A stretch of DNA of 64,000 nucleotides, taken from assembly GCA_011050675.1 (NCBI GenBank), contig DRFI01000018.1:112664-176663 (forward strand), read 5' to 3'. The translations under genes were made by a program, and so were the position numbers. Source of the stretch: Maribacter sp. (GTDB lineage: Bacteria; Bacteroidota; Bacteroidia; Flavobacteriales; Flavobacteriaceae). The notes under the pieces were generated by a model that searched no databases, was not told where the DNA came from, and saw nothing but the letters and a program-made list of their open reading frames with translations. Positions 19,012 to 28,945 of this stretch are shown piece by piece; positions within the stretch are counted from its first letter, which is position 1, and the number at the start of each line of letters is the position of its first letter.

Positions 19012-21087
19012 ATGAAAAAAATAGTTTTAGCCTTTATTCTTTGTTTTTGTTTCTATTCTTATGGTCAACATCAAGACAAAGTAGACTTTACTAAGGCTAA
19101 TGTTTATTTAAGTCCAGAACCTTTAGAGAAACAAATTAAAGGTGGGGTAGTGTATCGTTTTAATGTGTTACAAAGTGTTGATTCTGTGTTTCTTGATGCT
19201 AAAAACATTGATTTTTTAAAAGTAGAACTTGATGGGGAGAAAGCAGATTTTACTGCGACAGAAAAGACCATTTCAATTAAACATAAATTCAAAAAGGGAG
19301 AATCGCATAAACTGATTATTGAATATATAGCCAAGCCAAAACAAACAGTTTATTTTATTGGTTGGGATGATGAGTTAGCAGGTAATGAGCAAATTTGGAC
19401 TCAAGGTCAAGGTAAATACACCAGTCATTGGCTTCCTAGTTTTGATGACATGCAAGAAAAAATAGAATTTGACTTCAGAATTGAAGCTGATAAAAAATAT
19501 CAAGTAATTGCGAATGGTAATCTACTTTTAAAAACTAACAATGATAAAGAAGATCCTATTTGGTTATTTGATATGAAAAAACCAATGAGTAGTTATTTGT
19601 TGGCTTTCGCGATTGGTAATTATGACAAACAAGTATTGAAATCTAACAGTGGTGTTGATATTGAGAACTATTATTATCCTAATGATAGTCTAAAAGTGGA
19701 ACCTACTTATAGGTATACAAAAAAGATATTTGATTTTTTAGAAAATGAGATTGGAGTTGCTTATCCTTGGCAGAATTATAAGCAAGTACCGGTGCATGAT
19801 TTTTTATATGCTGGTATGGAAAATACAAGCGCCACTTTTTTTTCTGATGCTTATGTAATTGATTCAACTGCTTTCATTGATAGAAATTATGTAAATATTA
19901 ATGCCCATGAACTGGCGCATCAATGGTTTGGAAACCTGGTAACCGAAAAGAATAGCGAGCACCATTGGTTGCATGAGGGTTTTGCAACATATTATGCTTA
20001 TTTGGCAGAAAAGGAAGTGTTTGGTGATGATTATTTCTATTGGAAGTTATTTAATACCGCAAAAACTCTAAATGATATTTCTGAAAACGGAGAAGGGGAG
20101 AGCTTGCTAAATCCGAAAGCTAGTAGTCTTACTTTTTACGAAAAAGGGGCTTGGGCTTTAGTTATATTAAGGGAAGAAGTAGGGGACTCCGCGTTTAAAG
20201 AAGGAATAAAAAAATACCTAGATAAATATCAGTTCCAAAGTGTAACTGTTTCTGATTTTATAGGTGAATTGCAAAAGGCTAGTGGGAAAGATTTAAAGCA
20301 ATTTAAACAGATTTGGTTAGAGGGAAAGGAATTTCCTATGAAGGATGTTAAAGACTATTTAATGAAGAATAGTTCTTCACACAGAATGTTTTATGTTTGG
20401 AAACATGATGAAGAGAATACTTTTACTTCTTCTGAAATATTAAAGAACTCGGAATTATCAACTCAACTGAAGCTAGAATTACTTAAGCAAAGAGGTGATA
20501 CTCCTGAATTGGAACTAACTCCTTTAATTTATAATGATGATATAAGAATAAGACAATATGCTGCTCAGAAAATGGGTGAAATGCCTGAGATTTCAAAAGA
20601 ATTTGTTGAGCCTTTGTTGTTAGATGATAGTTATATCACTAATGAATTAATGCTTTATAATTTGTGGAGTAGTTTTATAAATGAAAGAGAAAATTATTTG
20701 AATCAAACCAAAGACGTTATAGGGCTTCCGAATAAGAATGTGCGCCTGTTATGGCTTACCTTGGCATTGTTTACTCCCGATTATAATCCAACAGAACATA
20801 TTTATTATCACAGAGAACTCATTAGTTATACGAGCGCTATTTATAATCCAGAAGTTAGGCAAACAGCGTTTCAATATTTATCTGATATAAATGCGTTTAA
20901 TAATGAAGCATTGGCTAATTTAATTAAGGCCAGTAATCATCACTCTTGGCAATTTAGAAATTATGCAAGACAGTTATTAGATTCTTTATTGGAAAATAAA
21001 GAACAAAAAAGAGAAATTGAAAAGATAGCAAAACAACTAAATTCATCAGATTTGCGTTATCTTAAAACGAAATTAGATTTTAAATGA
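19012..21087 (+). CDS. M1 family metallo-aminopeptidase, exported
   Basis: Zinc aminopeptidase of 691 residues with a signal peptide (about 1-18, ending FYSYGQ). The zinc site is complete: H299-E-L-A-H303 in NAHELAHQWFGN and E322 in WLHEGFATYY, the classical HExxH-x18-E spacing. The exopeptidase motif appears as AGMENTSA (M1 GAMEN-type, with G-M-E-N intact) near residue 272. A helical C-terminal domain follows. Likely periplasmic, trimming peptides. Its stop overlaps the next start by four bases (ATGA), so the patatin gene is probably translationally coupled. Confidence 0.94.
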   Translation: MKKIVLAFILCFCFYSYGQHQDKVDFTKANVYLSPEPLEKQIKGGVVYRFNVLQSVDSVFLDAKNIDFLKVELDGEKADFTATEKTISIKHKFKKGESHKLIIEYIAKPKQTVYFIGWDDELAGNEQIWTQGQGKYTSHWLPSFDDMQEKIEFDFRIEADKKYQVIANGNLLLKTNNDKEDPIWLFDMKKPMSSYLLAFAIGNYDKQVLKSNSGVDIENYYYPNDSLKVEPTYRYTKKIFDFLENEIGVAYPWQNYKQVPVHDFLYAGMENTSATFFSDAYVIDSTAFIDRNYVNINAHELAHQWFGNLVTEKNSEHHWLHEGFATYYAYLAEKEVFGDDYFYWKLFNTAKTLNDISENGEGESLLNPKASSLTFYEKGAWALVILREEVGDSAFKEGIKKYLDKYQFQSVTVSDFIGELQKASGKDLKQFKQIWLEGKEFPMKDVKDYLMKNSSSHRMFYVWKHDEENTFTSSEILKNSELSTQLKLELLKQRGDTPELELTPLIYNDDIRIRQYAAQKMGEMPEISKEFVEPLLLDDSYITNELMLYNLWSSFINERENYLNQTKDVIGLPNKNVRLLWLTLALFTPDYNPTEHIYYHRELISYTSAIYNPEVRQTAFQYLSDINAFNNEALANLIKASNHHSWQFRNYARQLLDSLLENKEQKREIEKIAKQLNSSDLRYLKTKLDFK

Positions 21088-21998
21088 AAGCATTAGTTAT
21101 TTCAGGTGGCGGTAGTAAAGGAGCCTTTGCAGGTGGTGTTGCCCAATACTTGATACAAGAAGAAGGAAGAAAGTATGATATTTTTGTTGGTACTTCTACC
21201 GGAAGTCTTTTAATTTCTCATTTGGCATTGGGGAAGTTAGATAAGATTAAAGAAATCTATTCTAATGTTAATCAAAAAAGCATATTTAATAATTGTCCTT
21301 TTCTAGTGAAGAATATTCGTGGTAACGAGGAGATTTCCATAAATCATTGGAATGTTCTTAAAAATTTCATGATAGGGAAAAAGACATTTGGAGAAAGTGA
21401 AAACCTTAGAAAGCTAATAGAAAATAGCTTAACGATCGAGGAATTCGAGATCTTAAAAAATGGTGATTCTGATGTTATTATAACCGTATCTAATTTATCT
21501 CTAAACCAAGTAGAGTATAAGTCAATTAAAGATTGTACCTATGAAGATTACTGCGATTGGATTTGGATATCAGCTAATTACGTTCCATTCATGAGTTTAG
21601 TTCGTAAAAATGGATGTGAATATGCAGATGGTGGTCTAGGTAGTATTGTACCAATAGAAGAGGCTATAAAAAGAGGAGCAACTGAGGTAGATGTTGTTGT
21701 TTTGCATACTGAAGTAAATTATCTAAATAGAGTAGCTTCTCGTAATCCGTTCGAGCTGATTACCACAATGCTTAGTTTTATTTTAGATCGAATTGAAAAT
21801 CAGAATATCAGGATAGGAAAACTAGTGGCGAATCAGAAAAATGCTATTATCAATCTGTTTTATACACCTACTATATTAACGACCAATTCATTAATATTCG
21901 ATAAGGCAAAAATGACCTTATGGTGGAAAAGGGGGTATTTATATGCCAAAAATAAAAATGAGGAAACCAACCCTATTGAACCAAATGAGAATGAGTAG
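21084..21998 (+). CDS. Patatin-like phospholipase
   Basis: 304 residues with the Ser-Asp dyad of patatins: oxyanion loop GGGSKGAF (residues 8-15), nucleophile S38 in GTSTG (36-40) and DGG near residue 180 (YADGGLGS). No signal peptide, so cytosolic or membrane-associated, acting on phospholipid acyl esters (family knowledge). It overlaps the M1 peptidase stop (ATGA) and is the last gene of the pair. The link between a lipase and an aminopeptidase is not explained by the sequence. Confidence 0.9.
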   Translation: MKALVISGGGSKGAFAGGVAQYLIQEEGRKYDIFVGTSTGSLLISHLALGKLDKIKEIYSNVNQKSIFNNCPFLVKNIRGNEEISINHWNVLKNFMIGKKTFGESENLRKLIENSLTIEEFEILKNGDSDVIITVSNLSLNQVEYKSIKDCTYEDYCDWIWISANYVPFMSLVRKNGCEYADGGLGSIVPIEEAIKRGATEVDVVVLHTEVNYLNRVASRNPFELITTMLSFILDRIENQNIRIGKLVANQKNAIINLFYTPTILTTNSLIFDKAKMTLWWKRGYLYAKNKNEETNPIEPNENE

Positions 21999-22039
21999 TT
22001 CTCTTAAACTACATAAAAAACTATATAATTTTACGCAAA

Positions 22040-22069
22040 AAAAATACCTTCAATATTGAAGGCAATTTT
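22040..22069. terminator. Probable terminator after the patatin gene
   Basis: CCTTCAATATTGAAGG (22047-22062) is a perfect palindrome between an A-run and TTTTT, in the gap between convergent genes (stops at 21998 and 22094). The stem is short and AT-rich. Confidence 0.55.
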
Positions 22070-22093
22070 TATTATAAATAAGATTATTATTTT

Positions 22094-22612
22094 CTACCAT
22101 AAATCACCAATCTCTCTTTTTACAAAAGACAAGGCAGTAGCAGAAGGTGAAGTTTTTTCCATAGTTTCATTAAGAATATCTTCTCTTAATTTATCAGCAG
22201 AATCTGTCTGACTCATAGCTGCTTTTCTAATCATTTGTATGGTTGCACTTTTTGCAGCTTTAATAATGTTCCAACATTCATCGGTCATATAAATCTGTTG
22301 CGAAAGGTTATGGTCAAACTCAGTTTCAATACTTTTAATCAATAAACTCTCATAAGCTCCTTTATCATTAGATTGTGGTGCAACACGCACTACTAAGCTA
22401 GGTATAGCAATTCGTTCTAAAAACAGGGCCATTCTTTCATATGCTTGTAAACGAATGGGTAAAGTATCTTTTTGAGAATCTTTATGTAAAAGAAAGCGTC
22501 TTCGCCCTTCTTCATTATTGGTGTGCATTCTAAAAAAATAGAAAGCAATAGCACCGGTAACTACTGAAGGTATTAAATATGCGAAAAGTTGAAAAATTTG
22601 GTCGGAGTTCAT
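22094..22612 (-). CDS. Conserved membrane-anchored protein of unknown function
   Basis: 172 residues. One N-terminal transmembrane segment (about 8-25, LFAYLIPSVVTGAIAFYFF) is followed by a charged linker (HTNNEEGRRRFLLHK) and a helical cytoplasmic domain with RLQAYERMALFLERIAIPSLVVR. No catalytic motif. I do not recognise a named family beyond a hypothetical protein found in flavobacteria. It has its own start 84 bases after the OmpA-like gene upstream, on the same strand. Confidence 0.75.
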   Translation of the reverse strand: MNSDQIFQLFAYLIPSVVTGAIAFYFFRMHTNNEEGRRRFLLHKDSQKDTLPIRLQAYERMALFLERIAIPSLVVRVAPQSNDKGAYESLLIKSIETEFDHNLSQQIYMTDECWNIIKAAKSATIQMIRKAAMSQTDSADKLREDILNETMEKTSPSATALSFVKREIGDLW

Positions 22613-22695
22613 TTTTTAATTAGTTATTAAGTACGAAACAAGAACGTCCAAATTTTTCAATTAGTATAGTGCTTTATCGATGAAATGCACTTTAT

Positions 22696-23478
22696 TTAAT
22701 TTTTAACATCTCCCTTGGCATTATCATAAAAAGCTTTGTAATCTGGTTGAAACTTAATTTGTAATGATTCACGTAAACCACCATCTTGTGCAACTGCTAC
22801 AATTCGCTCACCATTTACACCAAAATCTTTTATGAGAATACTGGCTATAGCTGTGGCTTGTTGTAGTGCAATATTCATTTCGCCGGTTATATTCAAACTA
22901 GCAATGGTTATAACACTTTTAGGATTTGCATTTGCAACCTTGGCTACGTTTTCAATCCATCCTCTAGATTCACTAGAAGGATTTATGCCAATACCATCGG
23001 TAAAGAAAAAATCTAATTTTTCAGTAATAACTACAGTTCCATCAGAAACACCAACTTTCGCATTCTCTCCTAAAACTTGTTTAGCATTTGTCAATATTAC
23101 TACAGCGGTAGAGTCGTTGCTAGCAACAGCATCTGTTACACTCTTAAGTTGCTTTTCTTTTCGTTCCAAAGCAGCCATGGTTTTATTGATATTCTCGGAA
23201 TTCTGACTTGATAGCGCGGCGAAGCTATTTAAGTTCTTCATTAAAGTAGCATTAGCATCTTGTAGCTCCATCACTTGAGTTTGATACTCATCTGAACGTT
23301 GATCTGCTAACTTTTCATTGTGCTGAGAAGTGCTTACGATTCTTGATATGGAATCTAGTTTATATTTTAAATCTTGATTCTGTTCTATAAGTTCACTTTT
23401 CTTCTGAGCCTGAACATTACTTAATCCAACAAGTAAGATAGCTGAACATAAAAAAAATCGTATCATATGAATTTGCAT
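22696..23478 (-). CDS. OmpA-fold periplasmic protein with degenerate peptidoglycan-binding site
   Basis: About 260 residues: signal peptide (MIRFFLCSAILLVGLSNVQAQ), a long coiled coil (about 25-125) and a C-terminal OmpA-like domain. The layout matches the OmpA lipoprotein at 29641-30495, but the key site has changed: where that protein has GHTDN and NRRTRI, this one has IASLNIT and RESLQIKF. The peptidoglycan-contacting Asp and Arg therefore appear lost. ATGs at 23478 and 23466 are both good starts. The reading frame extends to 23508 into the upstream gene, but that would put charged residues before the signal. Confidence 0.78.
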   Translation of the reverse strand: MQIHMIRFFLCSAILLVGLSNVQAQKKSELIEQNQDLKYKLDSISRIVSTSQHNEKLADQRSDEYQTQVMELQDANATLMKNLNSFAALSSQNSENINKTMAALERKEKQLKSVTDAVASNDSTAVVILTNAKQVLGENAKVGVSDGTVVITEKLDFFFTDGIGINPSSESRGWIENVAKVANANPKSVITIASLNITGEMNIALQQATAIASILIKDFGVNGERIVAVAQDGGLRESLQIKFQPDYKAFYDNAKGDVKN

Positions 23479-23491
23479 TAAATAGGTTAAT

Positions 23492-25048
23492 CTAAATTTT
23501 GCCGCCAAGATACGAACAGTCTTTTAAATCTTGAACTCCTGTAAAAGGTACTTTTGCTTTATTATACCCATACGTAGAAGCTAGACTTTTATTAAGGTCA
23601 TTATCATCAACGTTTACTTGAACATCATCCATTGTAAATAGACTTGGATGTTCATAGCCTGCAGCATGTGTAATTTCTAAAAATTCCTTTCTAAACGTAT
23701 TGAAATATTGAGCCAATCGATCAGACTTTAATGGAATATTGATGCCATTTTGCAACCACTTGCTTTGAGTAGCAATACCAGTAGGGCATGTATTGGTATG
23801 GCAAACTTGTGCCTGTATACAACCAATGCTCATCATAGCTTCTCTAGCAACATTTATACAATCAACACCCATAGCAAATGCCATGGCTGCTTTTGCTGGG
23901 AAGCCTAGTTTACCTGAGCCAATAAAAACGATACGGTCTGTAAGATTTCTATTCAAGAAAACTCTGTATAGACTAGAGAATCCATAAACCCATGGTAATG
24001 AAACGTGATCAGCAAATGATGGGGGAGCAGCACCAGTACCACCTTCACCTCCATCTACGGTAATAAAATCTGGACCTTTTCCTGTTTCTAACATTATATC
24101 TGCTAATTCTTGCCACTGATCCAACTTACCAATAGCTCCTTTAATACCTACGGGCAAACCAGTTTCGTTTGCAATATTTTCTATAAGTGCCATCAACTCT
24201 TGTACATTTGAAAATGCTTTGTGTGTTGCTGGTGATAGTACATCTTTACCAACTTCAACACCTCTAATTTCTGCAAGCTCTGGAGTAATTTTAGCTCCAG
24301 GTAATACACCACCTTTACCAGGTTTAGCTCCTTGAGATAATTTAATTTCAATAGCTTTTATGCATGCGTTGCTTTCTACCAGTTTTTTCATTTTCTCCAT
24401 AGAAAAGTTACCATCTTCGGTTCTTACACCAAAATAACCGGTACCAAAATGAAAAACGATATCGCCGCCATGTTTATGGTAAGGAGATAGTCCGCCTTCA
24501 CCAGTATTATGAAATGCTCCGGCTTTTTTAACTCCCTTGTTCATAGCTTCAACAGCTGCAGCAGATAATGAGCCAAAGCTCATTGCAGAAACATTTACAA
24601 CACTACCTGGTCTATAAGGTTTTCTACGGTTGTTATGTTGTCCCATAACTTTTGCACAAGGAATAAAGGTTGGTTCCGCAGCATTTGGGTGTCCAGCAGG
24701 AACCTCATAACCCATCATTCTATTTTTAATGAAAATATGCTGGTGAGCGTACAAATCTCGGTCAGAACCAAAGCCTTCGTAATTATTTTCTTTTTTTGCC
24801 GATGCATAGATCCATCCTCTCTCTATTCTATTAAATGGTAGTTCTTCTCTATTATTGGCAACAAAATACTGACGCATTTCTGGTCCAATGCTTTCTAGCC
24901 AATAACGCAAGTGACCCACCACGGGGAAGTTATGTTTAATAGTATGCTTTTTCTGAATAAAAATATCCCAGATGGCAACTATAAAAAGAAACAAAAAAAT
25001 CCAAGTCCACCATGGTGGACTTGGAATATTATTAAAGAAATCATTCAT
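23492..25048 (-). CDS. Membrane-anchored FMN-binding glutamate synthase-like protein
   Basis: 518 residues: one N-terminal transmembrane helix (about 10-30, PPWWTWIFLFLFIVAIW) and a GltS-type FMN/3Fe-4S barrel. The cluster ligands are C410, C416 and C421 in CIQAQVCHTNTCPTG. The FMN site has the VDGGEGGTGAAP segment. It lacks the glutaminase, GXGXG and GltD parts of normal glutamate synthase, so ammonia-releasing glutaminase activity is absent and an electron donor must be separate. Physiological reaction unknown. The ATG at 25048 is preferred over an upstream TTG at 25051. It starts five bases after the M20 peptidase stop at 25054, so the two are probably co-transcribed. Confidence 0.9.
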   Translation of the reverse strand: MNDFFNNIPSPPWWTWIFLFLFIVAIWDIFIQKKHTIKHNFPVVGHLRYWLESIGPEMRQYFVANNREELPFNRIERGWIYASAKKENNYEGFGSDRDLYAHQHIFIKNRMMGYEVPAGHPNAAEPTFIPCAKVMGQHNNRRKPYRPGSVVNVSAMSFGSLSAAAVEAMNKGVKKAGAFHNTGEGGLSPYHKHGGDIVFHFGTGYFGVRTEDGNFSMEKMKKLVESNACIKAIEIKLSQGAKPGKGGVLPGAKITPELAEIRGVEVGKDVLSPATHKAFSNVQELMALIENIANETGLPVGIKGAIGKLDQWQELADIMLETGKGPDFITVDGGEGGTGAAPPSFADHVSLPWVYGFSSLYRVFLNRNLTDRIVFIGSGKLGFPAKAAMAFAMGVDCINVAREAMMSIGCIQAQVCHTNTCPTGIATQSKWLQNGINIPLKSDRLAQYFNTFRKEFLEITHAAGYEHPSLFTMDDVQVNVDDNDLNKSLASTYGYNKAKVPFTGVQDLKDCSYLGGKI

Positions 25049-25053
25049 CAAAA

Positions 25054-26364
25054 TTATCCTTTTGGTTTAATATCTAAAAGTGGAGTTTGATCACTGTTTA
25101 AATAATCTATACTCATTTCTGTAAGTGTACGAACTCCTAAAAGTAAACCACTATCATCAATTAAAAAGTCAGGAGTATGGTGTGGGTAAGATTCTGTGGT
25201 ACCTGGAGTCATTCCTCCTAAGAAAAAGAAAAAACCTGGAGCCTCACGTTGAAAGTATGAGAAATCTTCAGCACCTGTTACTGCCTTTTGAAATAGTACA
25301 TTATTTTCACCAGCAACTCTTTTCATAGTAGGTAACATTTGTTCTACTAATTCTGGGTTGTTATAAGTAATGTCTGTAGCATCTGTTATTATGCATGTAG
25401 CCTCACCACCGTAAGCCTTGGCAATATCACTTACCATTTCAACCATACGTTTGTTAAGCTTGTCTTTCATGTCATAATCTAAAGTTCTAATAGTACCGAT
25501 CATCTCTGCAGATTCAGGTATAATATTAAAACGAACACCACTCTTAATTTTACCTACGGTAATAACTGCCGCTTCATTAGTAAGATCGGTTTCTCTACTG
25601 ATTATAGTTTGTAGGCCATCAATAATTTTTGCGCTGATTAATATAGGGTCCACGCCAGACCATGGTTGAGAACCATGTGATTGTTTACCTTTTACGTTGA
25701 TAACAAATTGCTGAGCAGCAGCCATTGTACCACCAGGTTTATAACGAATAGTTCCAACTGGTGTTTGAGAGTTAATGTGCAGTCCAAAAATAGCATCTAC
25801 TTTTGGCCCGTTCATAACACCTTCTTTTACCATTAAAAGAGCACCGCCTTCTTCGCCTTGTGGTGGTCCTTCTTCTGCCGGTTGAAAGATAAACTTAACA
25901 GTTCCTTTTATTTTATCCTTGTTTTTAGACATTACTTCTGCAACGCCCATTAAAATAGCAGTGTGCGTATCATGACCGCAAGCATGCATTACACCTACTT
26001 GTTCTCCCATAAATTCTGTAGTAACATCAGATTTGTAAGGTAAATCATTTCTTTCTGTTACAGGAAGGGCATCGATATCTGCTCTTAAAGCAACCACCTT
26101 ACCAGGTAAATCGCCTTTTAAAATGCCAACAACACCTGTGTGTGCAACGCCGGTCTGAATTTCGATACCTAATGATTTTAAATGTTTGGCGATTTTTTCT
26201 GCCGTTTTAAACTCACGATTTCCTAATTCCGGATTTTGATGAATTTCTCGTCTCCAATCAACTACCTTACTTTCTATAGCCTTGTAGTCTTTTTCAAGAT
26301 TTGGTCCTTGTGCCTGAACGGAAAATCCGAAAAGAACGAGGGCCAATAAACCTAGTTTTCTCAT
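25054..26364 (-). CDS. M20 family amidohydrolase, exported
   Basis: 436 residues with a signal peptide (MRKLGLLALVLFGFSVQA). Metal-binding motifs of the M20D/IAA-amino-acid hydrolase family are visible: MHACGHDTHTAIL near residue 125, QPAEEGPPQGEEGG near 160 and HHTPDF near 400. The dimerisation domain lies at about 200-320. Family members hydrolyse N-acyl amino acids (hippurate, IAA conjugates) or act as carboxypeptidases; the substrate here is unknown. First gene of a pair with the glutamate synthase-like gene. Confidence 0.92.
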   Translation of the reverse strand: MRKLGLLALVLFGFSVQAQGPNLEKDYKAIESKVVDWRREIHQNPELGNREFKTAEKIAKHLKSLGIEIQTGVAHTGVVGILKGDLPGKVVALRADIDALPVTERNDLPYKSDVTTEFMGEQVGVMHACGHDTHTAILMGVAEVMSKNKDKIKGTVKFIFQPAEEGPPQGEEGGALLMVKEGVMNGPKVDAIFGLHINSQTPVGTIRYKPGGTMAAAQQFVINVKGKQSHGSQPWSGVDPILISAKIIDGLQTIISRETDLTNEAAVITVGKIKSGVRFNIIPESAEMIGTIRTLDYDMKDKLNKRMVEMVSDIAKAYGGEATCIITDATDITYNNPELVEQMLPTMKRVAGENNVLFQKAVTGAEDFSYFQREAPGFFFFLGGMTPGTTESYPHHTPDFLIDDSGLLLGVRTLTEMSIDYLNSDQTPLLDIKPKG

Positions 26365-26571
26365 AATCAGTATTTAATATTAAAATGTTCTCTGTTTTAA
26401 AGTTGATCATTAAGCCTAAAATGAATCAACTAGTAAACTTACAATGCGGAATTAAAGTTTAAATATATTCAAAATGAAAAGAAATACCATCTATTGTTTA
26501 TAAATCTAAAAGAGTTCACTTTTAGTATCCCTCAATAATGGCTAAATTCACGCCACTAAAAAAAAGAAAAT

Positions 26572-28902
26572 TTGAGCTCATTTATAGATGAATTGAACGA
26601 GGCCCAAAAAGCTCCGGTTTTACATAAAGACGGACCTTTAATGGTTATTGCTGGGGCAGGATCGGGTAAAACTCGTGTTTTAACATATAGAATTGCACAC
26701 CTAATGGCACAAGGTGTTGACTCTTTTAATATTTTATCCCTAACATTTACGAACAAAGCTGCACGTGAAATGAAAGCACGTATTTCTAGTATTGTAGGTG
26801 CTAGCGAAGCAAAAAACCTGTGGATGGGAACTTTTCATTCCGTTTTTGCTAAATTATTACGTATTGATGGTGATAAACTGGGCTACCCAGCCAACTTTAC
26901 TATTTATGATACGCAAGATTCTCAGCGCTTACTTGCATCCATTATAAAGGAAATGGGGCTGGATAAGGATATCTATAAATACAAACAGATTCAAAATAGA
27001 ATATCTTCTTTTAAGAATAGTCTAATTACGGTGAAGGCCTACCGTAATGATCCAGATTTGGTCGAACAGGATGCAATGGCCAAGAAGCCAAGAACTGGAG
27101 ATATTTATGAAAATTATGTAGATCGCTGCTTTAAGGCAGGTGCTATGGATTTTGATGATTTATTATTACGTACAAATGAGCTTTTAACTCGTTTTCCAGA
27201 TGTTTTGATGAAATACCAAGATAGGTTTAGATATATTTTGGTTGATGAGTACCAAGATACCAACCACTCTCAGTATTTGATAGTAAAAGCATTGGCAGAC
27301 CGTTTTCAAAATATATGTGTGGTAGGTGATGATGCGCAGAGTATTTACTCTTTTAGAGGTGCGAATATTAGTAATATTTTGAATTTTCAAAAAGATTATG
27401 ATAACGTAGGAATGTATCGCTTAGAGCAGAATTACCGCTCAACAAGAAATATTGTAAATGCCGCGAATTCCGTTATAGGAAAGAATCAAAACCAAATAGA
27501 GAAAGTAGTTTGGACAGACAATGATGACGGTGCTGCCATAAAGATTCATAGAAGTACTACAGATGCAGAAGAGGGTAGATTTGTAGCCAATTCGATATGG
27601 GAACATAGAATGCAACAACAAATGAGCAATGGTCAATTTGCTGTATTGTATAGAACAAACTCACAATCTAGGTCTATTGAAGATGCTTTACGTAAGCGAG
27701 ATATACCTTATAGAATTTATGGCGGATTATCTTTCTATCAACGAAAAGAGATTAAAGATGTACTCTCGTACTTAAGATTGGTTATAAATCAAAAAGATGA
27801 AGAGGCCTTAAAAAGAGTAATTAATTTTCCTGCTAGGGGAATTGGCGGTACCACACTCGATAGATTAATTGTTGCCGCTAATCATTATAATCGCTCCATT
27901 TTTGAGGTAATGGAGAATATCGATAGGATCGATTTAAAAATCAATGCAGGAACGAAACGAAAGTTGACAGATTTTGTAACCATGATCAAGAGCTTTCAGG
28001 TTATGAATGAAACTACCAATGCTTTCGCTTTGTCTGAACATGTTGCCAAAAAAACTGGTATTCTACTAGAGTTTAAAAAAGATGGTACTCCCGAAGGAAT
28101 AGGTAAAATGGAGAACATTGAAGAACTTTTAAATGGAATTAAAGATTTCGTTGAAGGTCAGAGAGAAATTGATGGAGCAACAGGAAATATTGGCGAGTTC
28201 TTAGAAGATGTTGCTTTAGCTACTGATTTGGATAATGATACCGGTGATGATGATAGGGTAGCACTGATGACCATACACTTGGCAAAAGGGCTTGAATTCC
28301 CATATGTATATATCGTTGGGATGGAAGAAGACTTATTTCCATCTGGTATGAGTATGAGTACCCGTAGCGAGTTAGAGGAGGAGAGAAGACTGTTTTATGT
28401 CGCGCTAACTAGGGCCGAGAAACAAGCATATTTAACCTATACTCAAAATAGGTATAGATGGGGTAAGTTGATAGATGCCGAACCGAGTCGATTCTTAGAA
28501 GAGATAGATGAGAAATATGTTGAGAATTTAACTCCCGTAGATGGCGGTTATCGTTATAAATCAATGATAAACGTTGACATTTTTGGAGATGTAGACAAAA
28601 GTAGATTACGTCAAGAAAAACCAGTTAGGGGAACACCACCGCCTATTGTTGGTCAACCAAATTCTAATCAGCTTAAAAAATTACGTAAAATAAAACCACA
28701 ACTTTCAGAACCTGTTGGTAATACAAATATTATAGATCCTAATTTAACAGAAGGCTCTCTTATTAATCATACTCGATTTGGACGAGGAAAAGTTGTAAAA
28801 ATTGAAGGTGCCGGCAATGATAGAAAAGCCGAAATCATGTTCGATAAAGGAGATATTAAGAAGCTATTACTGCGCTTTGCTAAATTAGAAGTGTTAGGAT
28901 AG
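26572..28902 (+). CDS. uvrD: UvrD/PcrA-type superfamily 1 DNA helicase
   Basis: 3'-5' helicase of excision and mismatch repair, 776 residues. Walker A AGAGSGKT (27-34), TFTNKAAREM motif Ia, VDEYQDTN motif II, DDAQSIYSFRGA motif III, QNYRSTRNIV motif IV, TIHLAKGLEF motif V and ALTRAE motif VI. The C-terminus is Tudor-like (LINHTRFGRGKVVKIEG). The start is TTG at 26572: an in-frame TAA at 26557 excludes any longer start, and the ATG at 26538 is in another frame. It is followed 43 bases later by the YciO/YrdC gene. Confidence 0.95.
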   Translation: MSSFIDELNEAQKAPVLHKDGPLMVIAGAGSGKTRVLTYRIAHLMAQGVDSFNILSLTFTNKAAREMKARISSIVGASEAKNLWMGTFHSVFAKLLRIDGDKLGYPANFTIYDTQDSQRLLASIIKEMGLDKDIYKYKQIQNRISSFKNSLITVKAYRNDPDLVEQDAMAKKPRTGDIYENYVDRCFKAGAMDFDDLLLRTNELLTRFPDVLMKYQDRFRYILVDEYQDTNHSQYLIVKALADRFQNICVVGDDAQSIYSFRGANISNILNFQKDYDNVGMYRLEQNYRSTRNIVNAANSVIGKNQNQIEKVVWTDNDDGAAIKIHRSTTDAEEGRFVANSIWEHRMQQQMSNGQFAVLYRTNSQSRSIEDALRKRDIPYRIYGGLSFYQRKEIKDVLSYLRLVINQKDEEALKRVINFPARGIGGTTLDRLIVAANHYNRSIFEVMENIDRIDLKINAGTKRKLTDFVTMIKSFQVMNETTNAFALSEHVAKKTGILLEFKKDGTPEGIGKMENIEELLNGIKDFVEGQREIDGATGNIGEFLEDVALATDLDNDTGDDDRVALMTIHLAKGLEFPYVYIVGMEEDLFPSGMSMSTRSELEEERRLFYVALTRAEKQAYLTYTQNRYRWGKLIDAEPSRFLEEIDEKYVENLTPVDGGYRYKSMINVDIFGDVDKSRLRQEKPVRGTPPPIVGQPNSNQLKKLRKIKPQLSEPVGNTNIIDPNLTEGSLINHTRFGRGKVVKIEGAGNDRKAEIMFDKGDIKKLLLRFAKLEVLG

Positions 28903-28945
28903 ATTTGGTATATTTATATATAAGGTTTAATTAAACCAAAATACT

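Noticed and set aside
26572..28902. UvrD-like helicase as a defence helicase
   Set aside because: It has the full normal UvrD/PcrA motif order and Tudor-like tail, and housekeeping neighbours.
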